Shown here one piece after another: positions 18,045 through 26,286 of a stretch of 54,731 nucleotides of DNA. This stretch comes from JALYRV01 sp036675475 (GTDB taxonomy: Bacteria; Acidobacteriota; Vicinamibacteria; Vicinamibacterales; SCN-69-37). The position numbers and the translations under genes were made by a program. The notes below the pieces were generated by a model that saw only the letters and a program-made list of their open reading frames with translations, was not told the origin of the DNA and did no database searches. Location of the stretch: assembly GCA_036675475.1 (NCBI GenBank), contig JAKFEY010000013.1, forward strand, positions 1 through 54,731, in the 5' to 3' direction. The first letter of the stretch is position 1. The number at the start of each line of letters is the position of its first letter.

Positions 18045-18051
18045 GCCTGCG
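18031..18051. repeat. Palindromic GCAGGCCT element, copy 1
   Basis: GCGCAGGCCT-TT-AGGCCTGCG, a perfect inverted repeat with a one-base centre. It supplies the last codons and TAG stop of pilM and ends 5 bases before the pilN start. Related copies lie at 22199, 25668 and 46042-46104. Confidence 0.85.
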
Positions 18052-18056
18052 TGCGG

Positions 18057-18602
18057 ATGCTGAAATCCAACCTCTCCACCCGCCCCTTCTATAACGAGCG
18101 CCGCGTCCATCTGGCCGCGGCCCTCATCGCGCTGATTGTCGTCGCCTTCACGGCGTGGAACGTCACGCGCCTCGTGACGCTGTCGTCGCGCCGCACGGAG
18201 CTGCGCACGCAGATTGCCGCCGACGAGCAGACCGCGGCCGGCTTGCGCGAGCAGGCCCGGCAGCTCGAACAAAGCGTGGACGACCAGGCCCTTGTGCTGG
18301 TGACGGCGGCCGCGCGCGAGGCCAACAGCATCATCGGCCGGCGCACCTTCTCGTGGACCACGTTCTTCAACACGCTCGAAGACACGCTGCCGCCGGCAGT
18401 GATGCTGTCGTCGGTGGCGCCGCATGTGGAGAACGGAGAAGTCGTGGTCACCATGACGGTGATCGCGCGCCGCGCGGAAGACGCCGAAGACTTCATGGCG
18501 AAGCTCGAGGCGTCAGGGGCCTTCACCGCCGTGCACCTGCTCAACGACACGGTGGGCGACGATGGGCTGCATCGCGCGTCGCTGAGGGGGACCTACAAGT
18601 GA
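18057..18602 (+). CDS. pilN: PilN-like inner-membrane assembly protein
   Basis: This bitopic membrane protein forms the alignment complex with PilM and PilO. The N-terminus MLKSNLSTRPFYNERRVHLA contains the conserved NLSTRPFYNE element that docks into PilM. One membrane helix follows (about 20-42), then a coiled coil (about 45-85) and a ferredoxin-like periplasmic domain (about 105-180). I prefer ATG 18057 to the GTG two codons earlier because it gives the family-typical N-terminus. The stop overlaps the GTG start of the PilO-like gene. Confidence 0.88.
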   Translation: MLKSNLSTRPFYNERRVHLAAALIALIVVAFTAWNVTRLVTLSSRRTELRTQIAADEQTAAGLREQARQLEQSVDDQALVLVTAAAREANSIIGRRTFSWTTFFNTLEDTLPPAVMLSSVAPHVENGEVVVTMTVIARRAEDAEDFMAKLEASGAFTAVHLLNDTVGDDGLHRASLRGTYK

Positions 18603-19174
18603 TCTCCTTCGAGCGCGTGTTCCGCGAGAAGCGGTCGCTGATGCTGCCGCTGCTGATTGCGCTGGCCGTCAACGTGGCGCTGCTGCTGCTGGCGGTGCTG
18701 CCGCTGACGCGCAGCGTGGCGGCCGAAGAGGTTCGCGCGGCCGACGCCGCGCGGCAGCGCGCCGGCGCCGAGCAGACGTTCGCGCGCGCTCGCGCGATTG
18801 TCGACGGCAAGGCGCGCGCCGATGCCGAGCTCGCGCGCTTCTACGGCGACGTGCTGCCGGCGACGCAGAGCGAGGCGCGCAGCATCACGTACCTCAATCT
18901 GCAGCAGCTGGCGCGCGCGGCAGGCCTCACGGTCGCCGGGCAGACGTTCGACATCCGCGAGCCGCGCGAAGAAGGCGAGCTCACGCTGTATTCGACCGAG
19001 CTCACGCTCGCGGGTACGTATCGCGGCATCCGGCAGTTCATTCACGCCGTCGAGGCGCAGCCGTCGTTTCTGGTGATCGAGCGGCTGGATCTGGCCGCGG
19101 CGGCGGGGCAGGACGAGCCGCTGCAGGTCGCGGTGACGCTGTCCACGTTCTACCGGGGGCCGAATGGCCGCTAG
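18599..19174 (+). CDS. pilO: PilO-like inner-membrane assembly protein
   Basis: GTG 18599 overlaps the pilN stop (GTGA) and opens a 191-residue protein. It has a membrane helix at about 14-36, a coiled coil rich in Ala and Arg at about 40-80, and a C-terminal periplasmic domain with ITYLNLQQLARAAGLTVAGQ and GTYRGIRQFIHAVEAQPSFL. This is the usual PilO/GspM layout, forming a dimer with PilN. The frame stays open further upstream, but that part is antisense-like composition overlapping pilN, so the GTG start is preferred. It overlaps the next gene by 11 bases. Confidence 0.85.
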   Translation: MISFERVFREKRSLMLPLLIALAVNVALLLLAVLPLTRSVAAEEVRAADAARQRAGAEQTFARARAIVDGKARADAELARFYGDVLPATQSEARSITYLNLQQLARAAGLTVAGQTFDIREPREEGELTLYSTELTLAGTYRGIRQFIHAVEAQPSFLVIERLDLAAAAGQDEPLQVAVTLSTFYRGPNGR

Positions 19175-19745
19175 GCAGGTGACGCCCCGGACCCTGCTGC
19201 TGGCCGCCGCGGCCCTGGCGGCGCTCGTGGTGCTCGTGGCTATTTGGCCGCGCGGAACGGCCGATACAACGGGGAGCAGCCCGCAGGGGGCCGGTCCGGC
19301 CGTGGGCAGCCCGCTGGCCGACCCGGCGGTGCCACCGGCGCTGGGGCTCGAAGGCATGCAGGCCGCGCGCGCGGTGCCGGCCAACAAGCGTGATTTGTTC
19401 CGGTTTGGCGCGGCGCCGCCCGCGGGCGGCGAAATTGGCGCCGAGGGGCCGGACAGCTCCGGGCAGGCGCCCGCGGGCCGGCGCGGCGCAGCGCCGCCTC
19501 CGGGGGAGATCGAGCAGCCGGCGGCGCCGCCGCCTCCGCCGCCGATTCCGCTGCGGTTCGTGGGGCTCATTCAGACGGCGCGCGGCCAGGTGGCGTCGCT
19601 GACCGACGGCAAGTTCGTCTACAACGCCCGCGAAGGCGACATCGTCGAAGGGCGCTGGCGCGTGGTGAAGATCGGCGCCGAGTCGGTGGTGATTGAACGG
19701 ATTGATGGAACGGGCCGCCAGACATTGCGGCTGGCGGGCGGGTAG
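19164..19745 (+). CDS. PilP/GspC-like secretin-docking protein
   Basis: The 193-residue protein has one N-terminal membrane helix (about 10-30), a long Pro/Ala/Gly-rich periplasmic linker with a KRDLFRF motif near residue 77, and a proline run near 120. A small beta domain sits at the C-terminus (PLRFVGLIQTARGQVASLTD then VYNAREGDIVEGRWRVVKI). This layout is that of the HR/homology domain in GspC and PilP, which links the inner-membrane platform to the secretin. Position directly before the secretin gene fits this. I cannot decide between the C and P nomenclature. Confidence 0.8.
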   Translation: MAARQVTPRTLLLAAAALAALVVLVAIWPRGTADTTGSSPQGAGPAVGSPLADPAVPPALGLEGMQAARAVPANKRDLFRFGAAPPAGGEIGAEGPDSSGQAPAGRRGAAPPPGEIEQPAAPPPPPPIPLRFVGLIQTARGQVASLTDGKFVYNAREGDIVEGRWRVVKIGAESVVIERIDGTGRQTLRLAGG

Positions 19746-19765
19746 GCGCGTGGGGGATGGCGGAT

Positions 19766-19800
19766 TTGGTGATCTGGTGATTTGGTGATCTGGTGATTTA
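19766..19800. repeat. 8-nt periodic repeat upstream of the secretin gene
   Basis: GATTTGGT and GATCTGGT alternate with an exact 8-base period. The array contains the GTG that opens the longest secretin frame, so it may affect the choice of start. There is no ordinary ribosome binding site in front of that GTG. A relative lies in the aldehyde dehydrogenase linker at 10674-10711. Confidence 0.85.
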
Positions 19801-22201
19801 TAGAGTGCGACGACTGATCGTTCTGGCGCTTGTGGCGGCCACGCTGGCCGGCTGCGCGAGCGGCCGCGCGTACCGGCGCGGGCAGGATGCCGCGCGTCTG
19901 GGCGACTGGGACACGGCGGTGGCGTATTACCGCCAGGCGCTGCTGGACAACCCGGACCGGCTGGACGTGCGCGTGGCGCTCGAACGGGCCACGCAGTCGG
20001 CGTCGCTCGAGCACCTGAGCCGCGCGCGCCGCCTCGAAAACGACGGGCAGTTTGCCGCCGCGGCGTCGGAGTATCGCCGGGTGCTCGATCTCGACGCCGC
20101 CAATCAGCTGGCGGCCGCGAAGGCGGCCGAGATGGACAAGCTGCTGCGCGAGCAGATCGACGCCGCGCGACCGAAGCCGGAGATCGATCAGCTGCGCGAG
20201 CAGGTGCGCAAGGAGCAGGAGGCGGCGCTCGTGCCGCTGATGGTGCCGCTCAAGGGCTTCCGCTTCAACGGCACGCTGCGCGAGCTCCTGGAGCTGATTG
20301 CCGCCGCGTCGAGCGTCAACATCCTGATCGATCCGGCGCTGGCGCAGGATCCGATCTCACTGAACCGCACCGTCGAGCTCAACCTGCAGCAGACCACGGT
20401 CGACGAGGTGCTGCGGTATCTCTCCACGGTCTACAAGCTGTTCTACCGCACGCTCGATCAGCGGTCCATTCTCGTGGCGGCCGACAACCTGCAGTCGCGG
20501 CAGCAGTACGAAGAGCAGGCGATTCAGACGTTCTATCTGTCGCACTCGAAGTCGGCCGATGTCGCCAACGTGCTGACGCAGATGCTGCGCGGCCCCGGCA
20601 CGCCCACGGGGGGATCGGTGCCGACGATCATTCATCACGAGGGCAACAACACCATTACCGTGCGCGGCACGCCCGAGGTGCTGACGATTGCCGAGCGGCT
20701 GGTGCGCACCAACGATCGGCCGAAGGCCGAGGTGGTGATCGAGGTGTCGATTCTCGAGGTCGATCGCGCGCGCGCGAAGCAGCACGGCCTGGATCTCAGT
20801 CAGTACGCCGTGGGCGTGACGCTGTCGCCCGAGCTGGCGCCGCCGAACACCGCGAGCACGCCGGAGGCGTTTCCGAGCCAGCCGCCGCCGTTCAACGCCA
20901 ACACGATCAGCCGCGGCATCTCGACCAACGACCTGTACCTGACGGTGCCGAGCGCGATGGTTCGTTTCCTCGAAAGCGACGCGAACACGCGCCTCATCGC
21001 GAAGCCGAACCTGCGCGGGCAGGACGGCGCGCAGCTGACGCTCAACCTCGGCGACGAAATCCCGATTCCGACAACCACGTTCGGGTCGGCCGCCGGCGGC
21101 GGGCTGGCCACCATCCCGATTTCGCAGTTCACGTACCGTCCCGTCGGCGTGAACATGCTCGTCAAGCCGAAGGTCACCTACGAGGGTGAAATCATCCTCG
21201 AGATCACCGTCGAAAGCTCGGGCCAGGGCCCCAACGTCAACGTGGCCGGCCAGGCGCTGCCGTCGTTCACCTCCCGCAAGGTGGTGACGACCATGCGGCT
21301 GCGAGACGGCGAGTCGAACATGATTGCGGGCCTGCTGCGCGAGGACGAGCGCAAATCGCTGCGCGGCTTCCCGGGCCTGCTCCGTGTGCCGTTTCTCCGC
21401 GACCTGTTCACGAGCAACGATCACCGCATCGAAACGTCCGACATCGTGATGCTGCTGACGCCGCGCATCGTGCGCACGCAGGAGATCACCGCGGATGATC
21501 TGCGGCCGATCAATGTCGGCACGTCGCAGAATCCGGGCATCGGATCGCAGGGCCCGGTGTTCGGCGGCCTGGCCGTCACGGGCCAGACGCCGCCCGCGCC
21601 GCAGGCGACCATTCCGGGCGCGCCGGCCGCCGGCGTGCCGGGACCGCCCGCCGCCGCGGCGCCGGGCGTGCCCACCGGCGTGCCCGTGCCGCCGGCCAAC
21701 ACCGTGCAGCGGCCGGTTCAGGACCTGCCGCCCACCACGCCGGCCGGCGTGCCGGCCGAGGCCGCGCCGCCGATGCCGGCCGAGCCGGTCACCGCGGCGG
21801 CGCAGGTCATCGTGGCGGCCGCGAACATGGTGCCGGGCACCACGTCGAGCGTGCCGGTGTCGATTGCCAACGCGTCGCGCGTCACGCAGCTGATGGTTTC
21901 CGTGTCGTACGATCCGAAGCTGCTGCGCGCGCGCAACGTGTCGCAGGGCGGCTTCATGGCGCAGGGGGGCGTGCCGGTGACGTTCCTGCCGCGCATCGAC
22001 GAGGCCGCGGGCCGCGTCGACATCGTGATCTCGCGCACGGGCGACGTCGGCGGCGCCTCGGGCATGGGGCTGCTGGCCAGCATCCAGTTCGACCCGATCG
22101 CGTCGGGCGACGGCCGCCTGACGGTGTCGGGCACGGGCACCACGCCGGAAGGGCAGACGCTGCCGCTGACGTTCGTGCCCGCAACGTTTAGGATAAGGTA
22201 G
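19793..22201 (+). CDS. Secretin (GspD/PilQ family) with N-terminal TPR-like and C-terminal cohesin-like domains
   Basis: This forms the outer-membrane channel of the secretion/pilus machine. The 802 residues start with a lipoprotein signal (LIVLALVAATLAGC, Cys at 21 counting from GTG 19793; GTG 19805 is an equally good start). TPR-like helices occupy about 25-125, and STN/N0 and N1-type domains about 150-290 (LRELLELIAAASSVNILIDP). The secretin core, about 295-570, contains VGVNMLVKPKVTYEGEIILE and the GLLREDERKSLRGFPGL signature. A Pro/Ala linker of about 85 residues follows. The last 140 residues read as a cohesin-like beta domain (ANMVPGTTSSVPVSIANASR, LMVSVSYDPKLLRARNVSQG). The stop codon lies in a GCAGG palindrome. 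Confidence 0.93.
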   Translation: MIYRVRRLIVLALVAATLAGCASGRAYRRGQDAARLGDWDTAVAYYRQALLDNPDRLDVRVALERATQSASLEHLSRARRLENDGQFAAAASEYRRVLDLDAANQLAAAKAAEMDKLLREQIDAARPKPEIDQLREQVRKEQEAALVPLMVPLKGFRFNGTLRELLELIAAASSVNILIDPALAQDPISLNRTVELNLQQTTVDEVLRYLSTVYKLFYRTLDQRSILVAADNLQSRQQYEEQAIQTFYLSHSKSADVANVLTQMLRGPGTPTGGSVPTIIHHEGNNTITVRGTPEVLTIAERLVRTNDRPKAEVVIEVSILEVDRARAKQHGLDLSQYAVGVTLSPELAPPNTASTPEAFPSQPPPFNANTISRGISTNDLYLTVPSAMVRFLESDANTRLIAKPNLRGQDGAQLTLNLGDEIPIPTTTFGSAAGGGLATIPISQFTYRPVGVNMLVKPKVTYEGEIILEITVESSGQGPNVNVAGQALPSFTSRKVVTTMRLRDGESNMIAGLLREDERKSLRGFPGLLRVPFLRDLFTSNDHRIETSDIVMLLTPRIVRTQEITADDLRPINVGTSQNPGIGSQGPVFGGLAVTGQTPPAPQATIPGAPAAGVPGPPAAAAPGVPTGVPVPPANTVQRPVQDLPPTTPAGVPAEAAPPMPAEPVTAAAQVIVAAANMVPGTTSSVPVSIANASRVTQLMVSVSYDPKLLRARNVSQGGFMAQGGVPVTFLPRIDEAAGRVDIVISRTGDVGGASGMGLLASIQFDPIASGDGRLTVSGTGTTPEGQTLPLTFVPATFRIR

Positions 22202-22221
22202 CGCAGGGCTTCAGCCCTGCG
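22199..22221. repeat. Palindromic GCAGGGCT element, copy 2
   Basis: TAGCGCAGGGCT-T-CAGCCCTGCG. The TAG is the secretin stop codon. The stem carries a compensated change compared with the other copies (GGGCT/AGCCC instead of GGCCT/AGGCC), which suggests that pairing itself is maintained. Confidence 0.85.
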
Positions 22222-22234
22222 TTCCGTTCAGCTC

Positions 22235-22714
22235 ATGATCCTTCCGCTCCGCCACACGCACGGCTACACCTTCGTGGAGCTGCTGGTGGTCGTCACGCTG
22301 CTGGCGATCCTCTCGGCGGCCGCCATGCCGCTGGTGCGCGTGTCGGTGCGGCGGCAGAAGGAAGCCGAGCTGCGCTACGCGCTGCGGGAGGTGCGGACGG
22401 CCATTGACCGCTATAAGGACGCGGTCGATCGCGGCCTCATCGGCGGCACCAACGTGCGGCTGGGCAGCGAGGGCTATCCGCCGGATCTCAAGACGCTCGT
22501 GGAGGGCGTCACGCGCGCCAACGACGCGAGCGGCACGAAACTCAAGTTCCTGCGCCGCATCCCGCTCGATCCGATTATGAACTCGACCGACTGGGGCATG
22601 CGGTCGTACCAGGATTCACACGACTCCTCGTCATGGGGCGGGCAGAACGTGTTCGACATCTACAGCAAGGCGCCGGGCAAGGGCCTCGACGGCACGCCGT
22701 ACCGCACATGGTAA
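22235..22714 (+). CDS. Type IV pilin-like pseudopilin
   Basis: The 159-residue protein carries a prepilin peptidase site at G10/Y11 (HTHG|YTFVELLVVVTLLAIL) with Glu at mature position 5 and a Tyr instead of the usual Phe/Met at position 1. The long N-terminal helix is followed by a GspG-like globular part with YPPDLKTLVEGV and a C-terminal WGGQNVFDIYSKAPGKGLDG, near the calcium-binding loop region of major pseudopilins. Its stop overlaps the ATG of the next pseudopilin by 7 bases. It is probably assembled by the platform and ATPase encoded upstream. Confidence 0.9.
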   Translation: MILPLRHTHGYTFVELLVVVTLLAILSAAAMPLVRVSVRRQKEAELRYALREVRTAIDRYKDAVDRGLIGGTNVRLGSEGYPPDLKTLVEGVTRANDASGTKLKFLRRIPLDPIMNSTDWGMRSYQDSHDSSSWGGQNVFDIYSKAPGKGLDGTPYRTW

Positions 22715-23100
22715 AGAACCAGAAGGGCTTCACCCTCATCGAGCTGCTGATCGTCATCACGATCATCATGATTCTGGCGGGCATCGCCGTAGTGCAGTAC
22801 CGCAACTCGGTGCAGGCCACGGATGAAACCGTGATGCGCACGAACCTGTTCCGCATGCGCGACGCGATCGATCAGTACTACGCGGACAAGGGGAAGTATC
22901 CGGCGTCGCTCGACGCCCTGGTGTCGGATCGCTATCTGCGGGAAGTGCCGATCGATCCGATCACCCGTGACCGCACGACGTGGGTCACCATTCCAGCCGA
23001 TCCAGACCCGTCAAACCCCTCTGCCGGCCCGGGCATCTACGACGTGAAGAGCGGCGCGCAGGGCACCGGGCTGGACGGGAAGCGCTATTCCGACTGGTAA
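22708..23100 (+). CDS. Major pseudopilin, GspG-like
   Basis: ATG 22708, within the tail of the previous gene, gives a 130-residue protein with a perfect prepilin leader: MVKNQKG|FTLIELLIVITIIMILAG, Glu at mature position 5. The short globular domain has DAIDQYYADKGKYPASLDAL and the C-terminal GIYDVKSGAQGTGLDGKRYSDW. This resembles the calcium-coordinating end of GspG major pseudopilins. The frame is open for 25 more codons upstream, but that stretch overlaps the preceding gene and lacks pilin character. Confidence 0.92.
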   Translation: MVKNQKGFTLIELLIVITIIMILAGIAVVQYRNSVQATDETVMRTNLFRMRDAIDQYYADKGKYPASLDALVSDRYLREVPIDPITRDRTTWVTIPADPDPSNPSAGPGIYDVKSGAQGTGLDGKRYSDW

Positions 23101-23108
23101 GGGGCCGG

Positions 23109-24356
23109 CTACTGAATCTGCACGTTCGTGCTGTTCGAACGTGAGCGGCCCACGACCGGTACTGCCGTAACCGTCACCACCCGCGTGTTCCCTGACGCCG
23201 ACGAGGGCGCGGTGTAGGTGTGGGTCGCCACCGGGCCATCCGTCGTGCGCGTGGTGCCATCGCCGAAATTCCACGCGTAATGGTCGACGTTGACGGTGTT
23301 GGGCGCCACGCTCGCCGTAAACGTCACGGCGTTGTTCAGCGACGGATTCTGATTCGACGCGCTGATGCCCACCGCAAACGCACCTGCCGCGATGCTCGAC
23401 GACACCGCCGGCTCGGTCGTGCCGTCGGTCATGGTCGCGGTGGCCGACACCGTGTACGGGCCTGAGTCCGGATAGACATGCGTCTGCGACGAGCTCGCGG
23501 GAAGCGCGCCGAGGTTCTCGACGGTGCCGTCGCCCCAGTTCACGCGCACGTTCTGCACGCCGGCCGCATTCGACAGCGTGAAGGTGAAGGTCGCCGGGGC
23601 GCTTGCCGTAATCGTGGTGGGCGGAATGATGCTGAGACCCGCGCGCGTCGCCACCGTGATCGTCGCCGTGCCGCTCTTGCTGCCGGCCGCGGCCGTGACC
23701 ACGGCTTCCGACGTGGTCGTCAGCGTCACCGTCGCGACCCCCGATCCATCCGTCGTCGCGCTCTGCGCGCTGAGCGTGCCGCGCGTCGTCGAAAACTGCA
23801 CCGTGACGCCGGGCAGGGGATTGCCGCTGGTGTCTTCCACCTTCGCGGTGACCGTGCTCGTGCCGCCCGAGGATCCGAGCGGCGTGGCCGACACGAGCAC
23901 GCGCTCGGCGGCCGCGGCGCCGACGTTCAGCGTCAGCTCGCTGCGCGCGCCCCCTGAGTAGGCAAGGATCGTGGCCGAGCCCGAGCGGCCGTCGCCGATA
24001 AATTTCACTTTCACGGTGCCGTTCTCGGTGCGCGCTTCGGCGGGCTCGATGCGGCCGATGGTCGACGTGAAGCTCACCAGCGTGCCGTTGTGCACCGGCG
24101 TACCGGTGGCCGGCGTCGTCGTCGTGCCCGTACCCGTCCCGGTCGACGTCGTGCCCTGCTCGAGGAGTACGGCAATGATCTCGACCTGCCCCGTGGCAGG
24201 CACCGCGCTCGATGTGGCGTTGAGAAAGATGACCGTGCCGCCGGGCGCAAGCAGCGGAGCCTTGTCACACGCTGATGCCGCCACTGCCACGGCGGCAAGC
24301 AGGGCATAGAACGGGCGCAGGCGGCGGGAAACCGCGCGGCGGACTTGTAGTACCAT
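23109..24356 (-). CDS. Surface lipoprotein with Ig-like (Big_1-type) and PKD domains
   Basis: The protein is 415 residues from ATG 24356. It has a signal peptide ending in VAASAC (lipid Cys near 30), a Thr/Gly-rich linker with TSTGTGTGTTTTPATGTPVH, and two Ig-like domains of the bacterial Ig/invasin type (about 50-135 and 140-225, TVTAKVEDTSGNPLPGVTVQ). Two PKD domains follow (about 235-310 with VNWGDGTVENLG, and 325-410 with YAWNFGDGTTRTTDGPVATH). There is no enzyme domain. It lies on the opposite strand inside the pseudopilin run and may be an envelope partner or substrate of the machine. Its 5' region overlaps the leader of the next pseudopilin gene. Confidence 0.85.
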   Translation of the reverse strand: MVLQVRRAVSRRLRPFYALLAAVAVAASACDKAPLLAPGGTVIFLNATSSAVPATGQVEIIAVLLEQGTTSTGTGTGTTTTPATGTPVHNGTLVSFTSTIGRIEPAEARTENGTVKVKFIGDGRSGSATILAYSGGARSELTLNVGAAAAERVLVSATPLGSSGGTSTVTAKVEDTSGNPLPGVTVQFSTTRGTLSAQSATTDGSGVATVTLTTTSEAVVTAAAGSKSGTATITVATRAGLSIIPPTTITASAPATFTFTLSNAAGVQNVRVNWGDGTVENLGALPASSSQTHVYPDSGPYTVSATATMTDGTTEPAVSSSIAAGAFAVGISASNQNPSLNNAVTFTASVAPNTVNVDHYAWNFGDGTTRTTDGPVATHTYTAPSSASGNTRVVTVTAVPVVGRSRSNSTNVQIQ

Positions 24357-24381
24357 ATGGAGCGCTAAATATCTTACTTCC

Positions 24382-25179
24382 ATGCACTTAGAGGGTCAAG
24401 GCGGCGGCTTGCCCTCCGAAGCCAGGCGCAGTCTGGCGGAGGAGGGGTTTGCGCTTGCCGCGCTGCTCGTGGCCATTGCCATCCTCGCCGTCATGATGCT
24501 CGTGGCGCTGCCCACCTGGCGCCACCAGGTGCAGCGCGAGAAAGAGGCCGAGCTCGTCTTCCGCGGCGAGCAGTATGCCCGGGCTATCGGCCTTTACCAG
24601 CGAAAGCTTGCGGGCGCGTTTCCGCCGAGTCTCGACGCGCTGGTTGAACAGAAATTTCTGCGAAAAAAATACAAGGATCCGATCACCGGGGAGGACTTCG
24701 TGCCGGTGTTCGCGAACTCTGCCGTTGGCCAGGCGGCGCTGCAGGAAGGCGCCGGACTCCGCGGCGGCCTCGAGGGGCCACCCGGACAGCCCGGACAGCC
24801 CGCGCCTGGTCCCACTGGCCGGCGCGGCGGCGGCTCGTTTCAGGGATCGACGACGTTCCAGACGCCTGACGGCGGCCGCGGACGCGGCGGCATCAGGACG
24901 TTTGAAACGCCGGCCGAGAGCCGGCAAGGGCAACCGGGCGCGCCGCAGCCAGGGCGTCCCATTTCGAACGGCATCATTGGCGTCATGTCGAAATCCACCG
25001 CGCCGTCGATTCGTCTCTACAACGGCCGCGATCGCTACGACCAGTGGATCTTCACCTACATGTCCGTGCAGGCCAACCAGCGCGGGCTCGTAGTCGCGCC
25101 CGGCCAGACTCCGCAGCCGCAGCCGCAAGCGCCGGGCCTCCCGCAGCGGGGAAGAGGCCCGGGCCGCGGAGGACAGTAA
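24382..25179 (+). CDS. Atypical pseudopilin lacking Glu5, with long Gly/Pro-rich insert
   Basis: The 265-residue protein has a prepilin-type site at EEG22|FALAALLVAIAILAVMM, but mature position 5 is Ala instead of Glu, a property known for the tip pseudopilin GspK. The globular part (YARAIGLYQRKLAGAFPPSL, then KYKDPITGEDFVPV) is GspG-like. It is interrupted by about 75 residues rich in Gly, Pro, Gln and Arg, including a short collagen-like GPPGQPGQPAPGPTG, before the terminal strand DQWIFTYMSVQANQ. Its ATG lies 25 bases from the divergent lipoprotein start, so the two share a very short promoter region. The stop codon lies in a heptad repeat. Confidence 0.82.
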   Translation: MHLEGQGGGLPSEARRSLAEEGFALAALLVAIAILAVMMLVALPTWRHQVQREKEAELVFRGEQYARAIGLYQRKLAGAFPPSLDALVEQKFLRKKYKDPITGEDFVPVFANSAVGQAALQEGAGLRGGLEGPPGQPGQPAPGPTGRRGGGSFQGSTTFQTPDGGRGRGGIRTFETPAESRQGQPGAPQPGRPISNGIIGVMSKSTAPSIRLYNGRDRYDQWIFTYMSVQANQRGLVVAPGQTPQPQPQAPGLPQRGRGPGRGGQ

Positions 25180-25212
25180 TTCTCAACTCTTAACTCACCA
25201 ACACTGAATTCA
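25176..25212. repeat. Heptad-period repeat, AACTCTT family, copy 2
   Basis: This element lies between two convergent genes. The pseudopilin gene ends CAG TAA TTC within the element, and the opposite serine hydrolase stop (TGA at 25210-25212) is at its other edge. Words such as CTCTTAA and CTCACCA follow every 7 bases. Confidence 0.85.
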
Positions 25213-26286
25213 AGCTGTCAGAAGCGCGCTGTGAAACTGACGGCGCGCTTCCCTGATCTGATTGTTGTCGCGCGTCGGGTGCACGCGATTGGTGAGCAAT
25301 ACGAAATAGAGATCGCGCGCGTGATCGATCCACAGCGACGTGCCGGTGAAGCCGGTGTGGCCGATCGCGTCGGGCGACATGCGCGGTCCGCACGAAGACG
25401 CGGGCAGCATCGTGTCCCAGCCGAGCGCGCGCGAGCTTCCGGGCACGTCCGACTTCGACGCAAACACGCGCATCCACTCGGGACTGCCAAGCGCCGTCGT
25501 GTCGCGAAACGTGCGGAGCACGACGCGCGCGAACGCGCCGACGTCCGCCGCGGTGCCGAAAAGCCCCGCATGCGGCGCGACGCCACCGAGCGCGAAGGCA
25601 TTCTCGTCGTGCACTTCTCCGACAGGCAGGCGGCCACGCCAGGGATCGAATTCGGTTGGGGCGATGTGCGCAGGCCTGAAGGCCTGCGCCACCCCGGCCT
25701 GCGCTGCCGCATACGCGAGTGTCGAGGGAAGCGCGGCCTCGTCGCGAAATCGATCGAAGATCACGTCCATCGGTTCGCCGGTCACCGATTCGATGATGTG
25801 GCCGAGGACGATGAAGCCGAGGTCGCTGTAGATGCTTTGTGTGCGCGGCGGGTAGTCGGGGGCGAGAGCGGCGATGGCGGCGCGATACTCGTCGCGGCCT
25901 TTGCATGTTTGAAACAGCGGCAGCCAGGCGGGAAGACCCGACGCATGTTCGAGCAGATCGCGCACCGTCACATCCGCGAAGGGGCCGGACGTCCATTCGG
26001 GCATGAAGCGGGCCGCGCGCGTGTCGAGCGGCAGGGCGCCGCTCGCCGCGAGCCGCATGGCCACACTCGTGGTCGCGATCACTTTCGTGAGCGAGGCCAG
26101 GTCGTAGAGTGTCGCATCCGTGGCCGGCGGCGCGTCCGGCTCATAAGTGAGGTGGCCGGCAGCGGTTGACCAGAGCGGGCCGTCGCTCGTGCCCGCTTCG
26201 GCCACGGCCCCGGGAAACGCCCGCGCCGCCACGGCCGCGTCGAGCACGCCGCGCGCCGCGTCGGTGTCCAGGCGCGCGCCAGTCAT
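25210..26286 (-). CDS. Serine hydrolase of the beta-lactamase/class C penicillin-binding family
   Basis: This 358-residue protein has the active-site Ser65 and Lys68 in DLASLTKVIATTS, the Tyr motif as YSDLGFIVLGH near 152, and a third motif HTGFTGTSLW near 313. This combination belongs to the beta-lactamase superfamily of esterases and amidases rather than true beta-lactamases. No signal peptide is evident. It overlaps the downstream stop of the SSS symporter gene by 4 bases. A related serine hydrolase sits in the Bacillus subtilis muropeptide recovery operon (ybbE next to murQ), so processing of muropeptides is a reasonable guess. Near residue 195-210 the in-frame insertion GVAQAFRPAHIA is encoded by a palindromic repeat. 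Confidence 0.85.
   Translation of the reverse strand: MTGARLDTDAARGVLDAAVAARAFPGAVAEAGTSDGPLWSTAAGHLTYEPDAPPATDATLYDLASLTKVIATTSVAMRLAASGALPLDTRAARFMPEWTSGPFADVTVRDLLEHASGLPAWLPLFQTCKGRDEYRAAIAALAPDYPPRTQSIYSDLGFIVLGHIIESVTGEPMDVIFDRFRDEAALPSTLAYAAAQAGVAQAFRPAHIAPTEFDPWRGRLPVGEVHDENAFALGGVAPHAGLFGTAADVGAFARVVLRTFRDTTALGSPEWMRVFASKSDVPGSSRALGWDTMLPASSCGPRMSPDAIGHTGFTGTSLWIDHARDLYFVLLTNRVHPTRDNNQIREARRQFHSALLTA
25668..25693. repeat. Palindromic GCAGGCCT element, copy 3, inside a coding sequence
   Basis: GCGCAGGCCT-GA-AGGCCTGCGC lies in frame in the serine hydrolase gene and is read as VAQAFRPA on the minus strand. The same peptide string is encoded by copies 4 and 5 at the end of miaB. The insertion falls between conserved blocks, so the enzyme may tolerate it. 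Confidence 0.85.
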
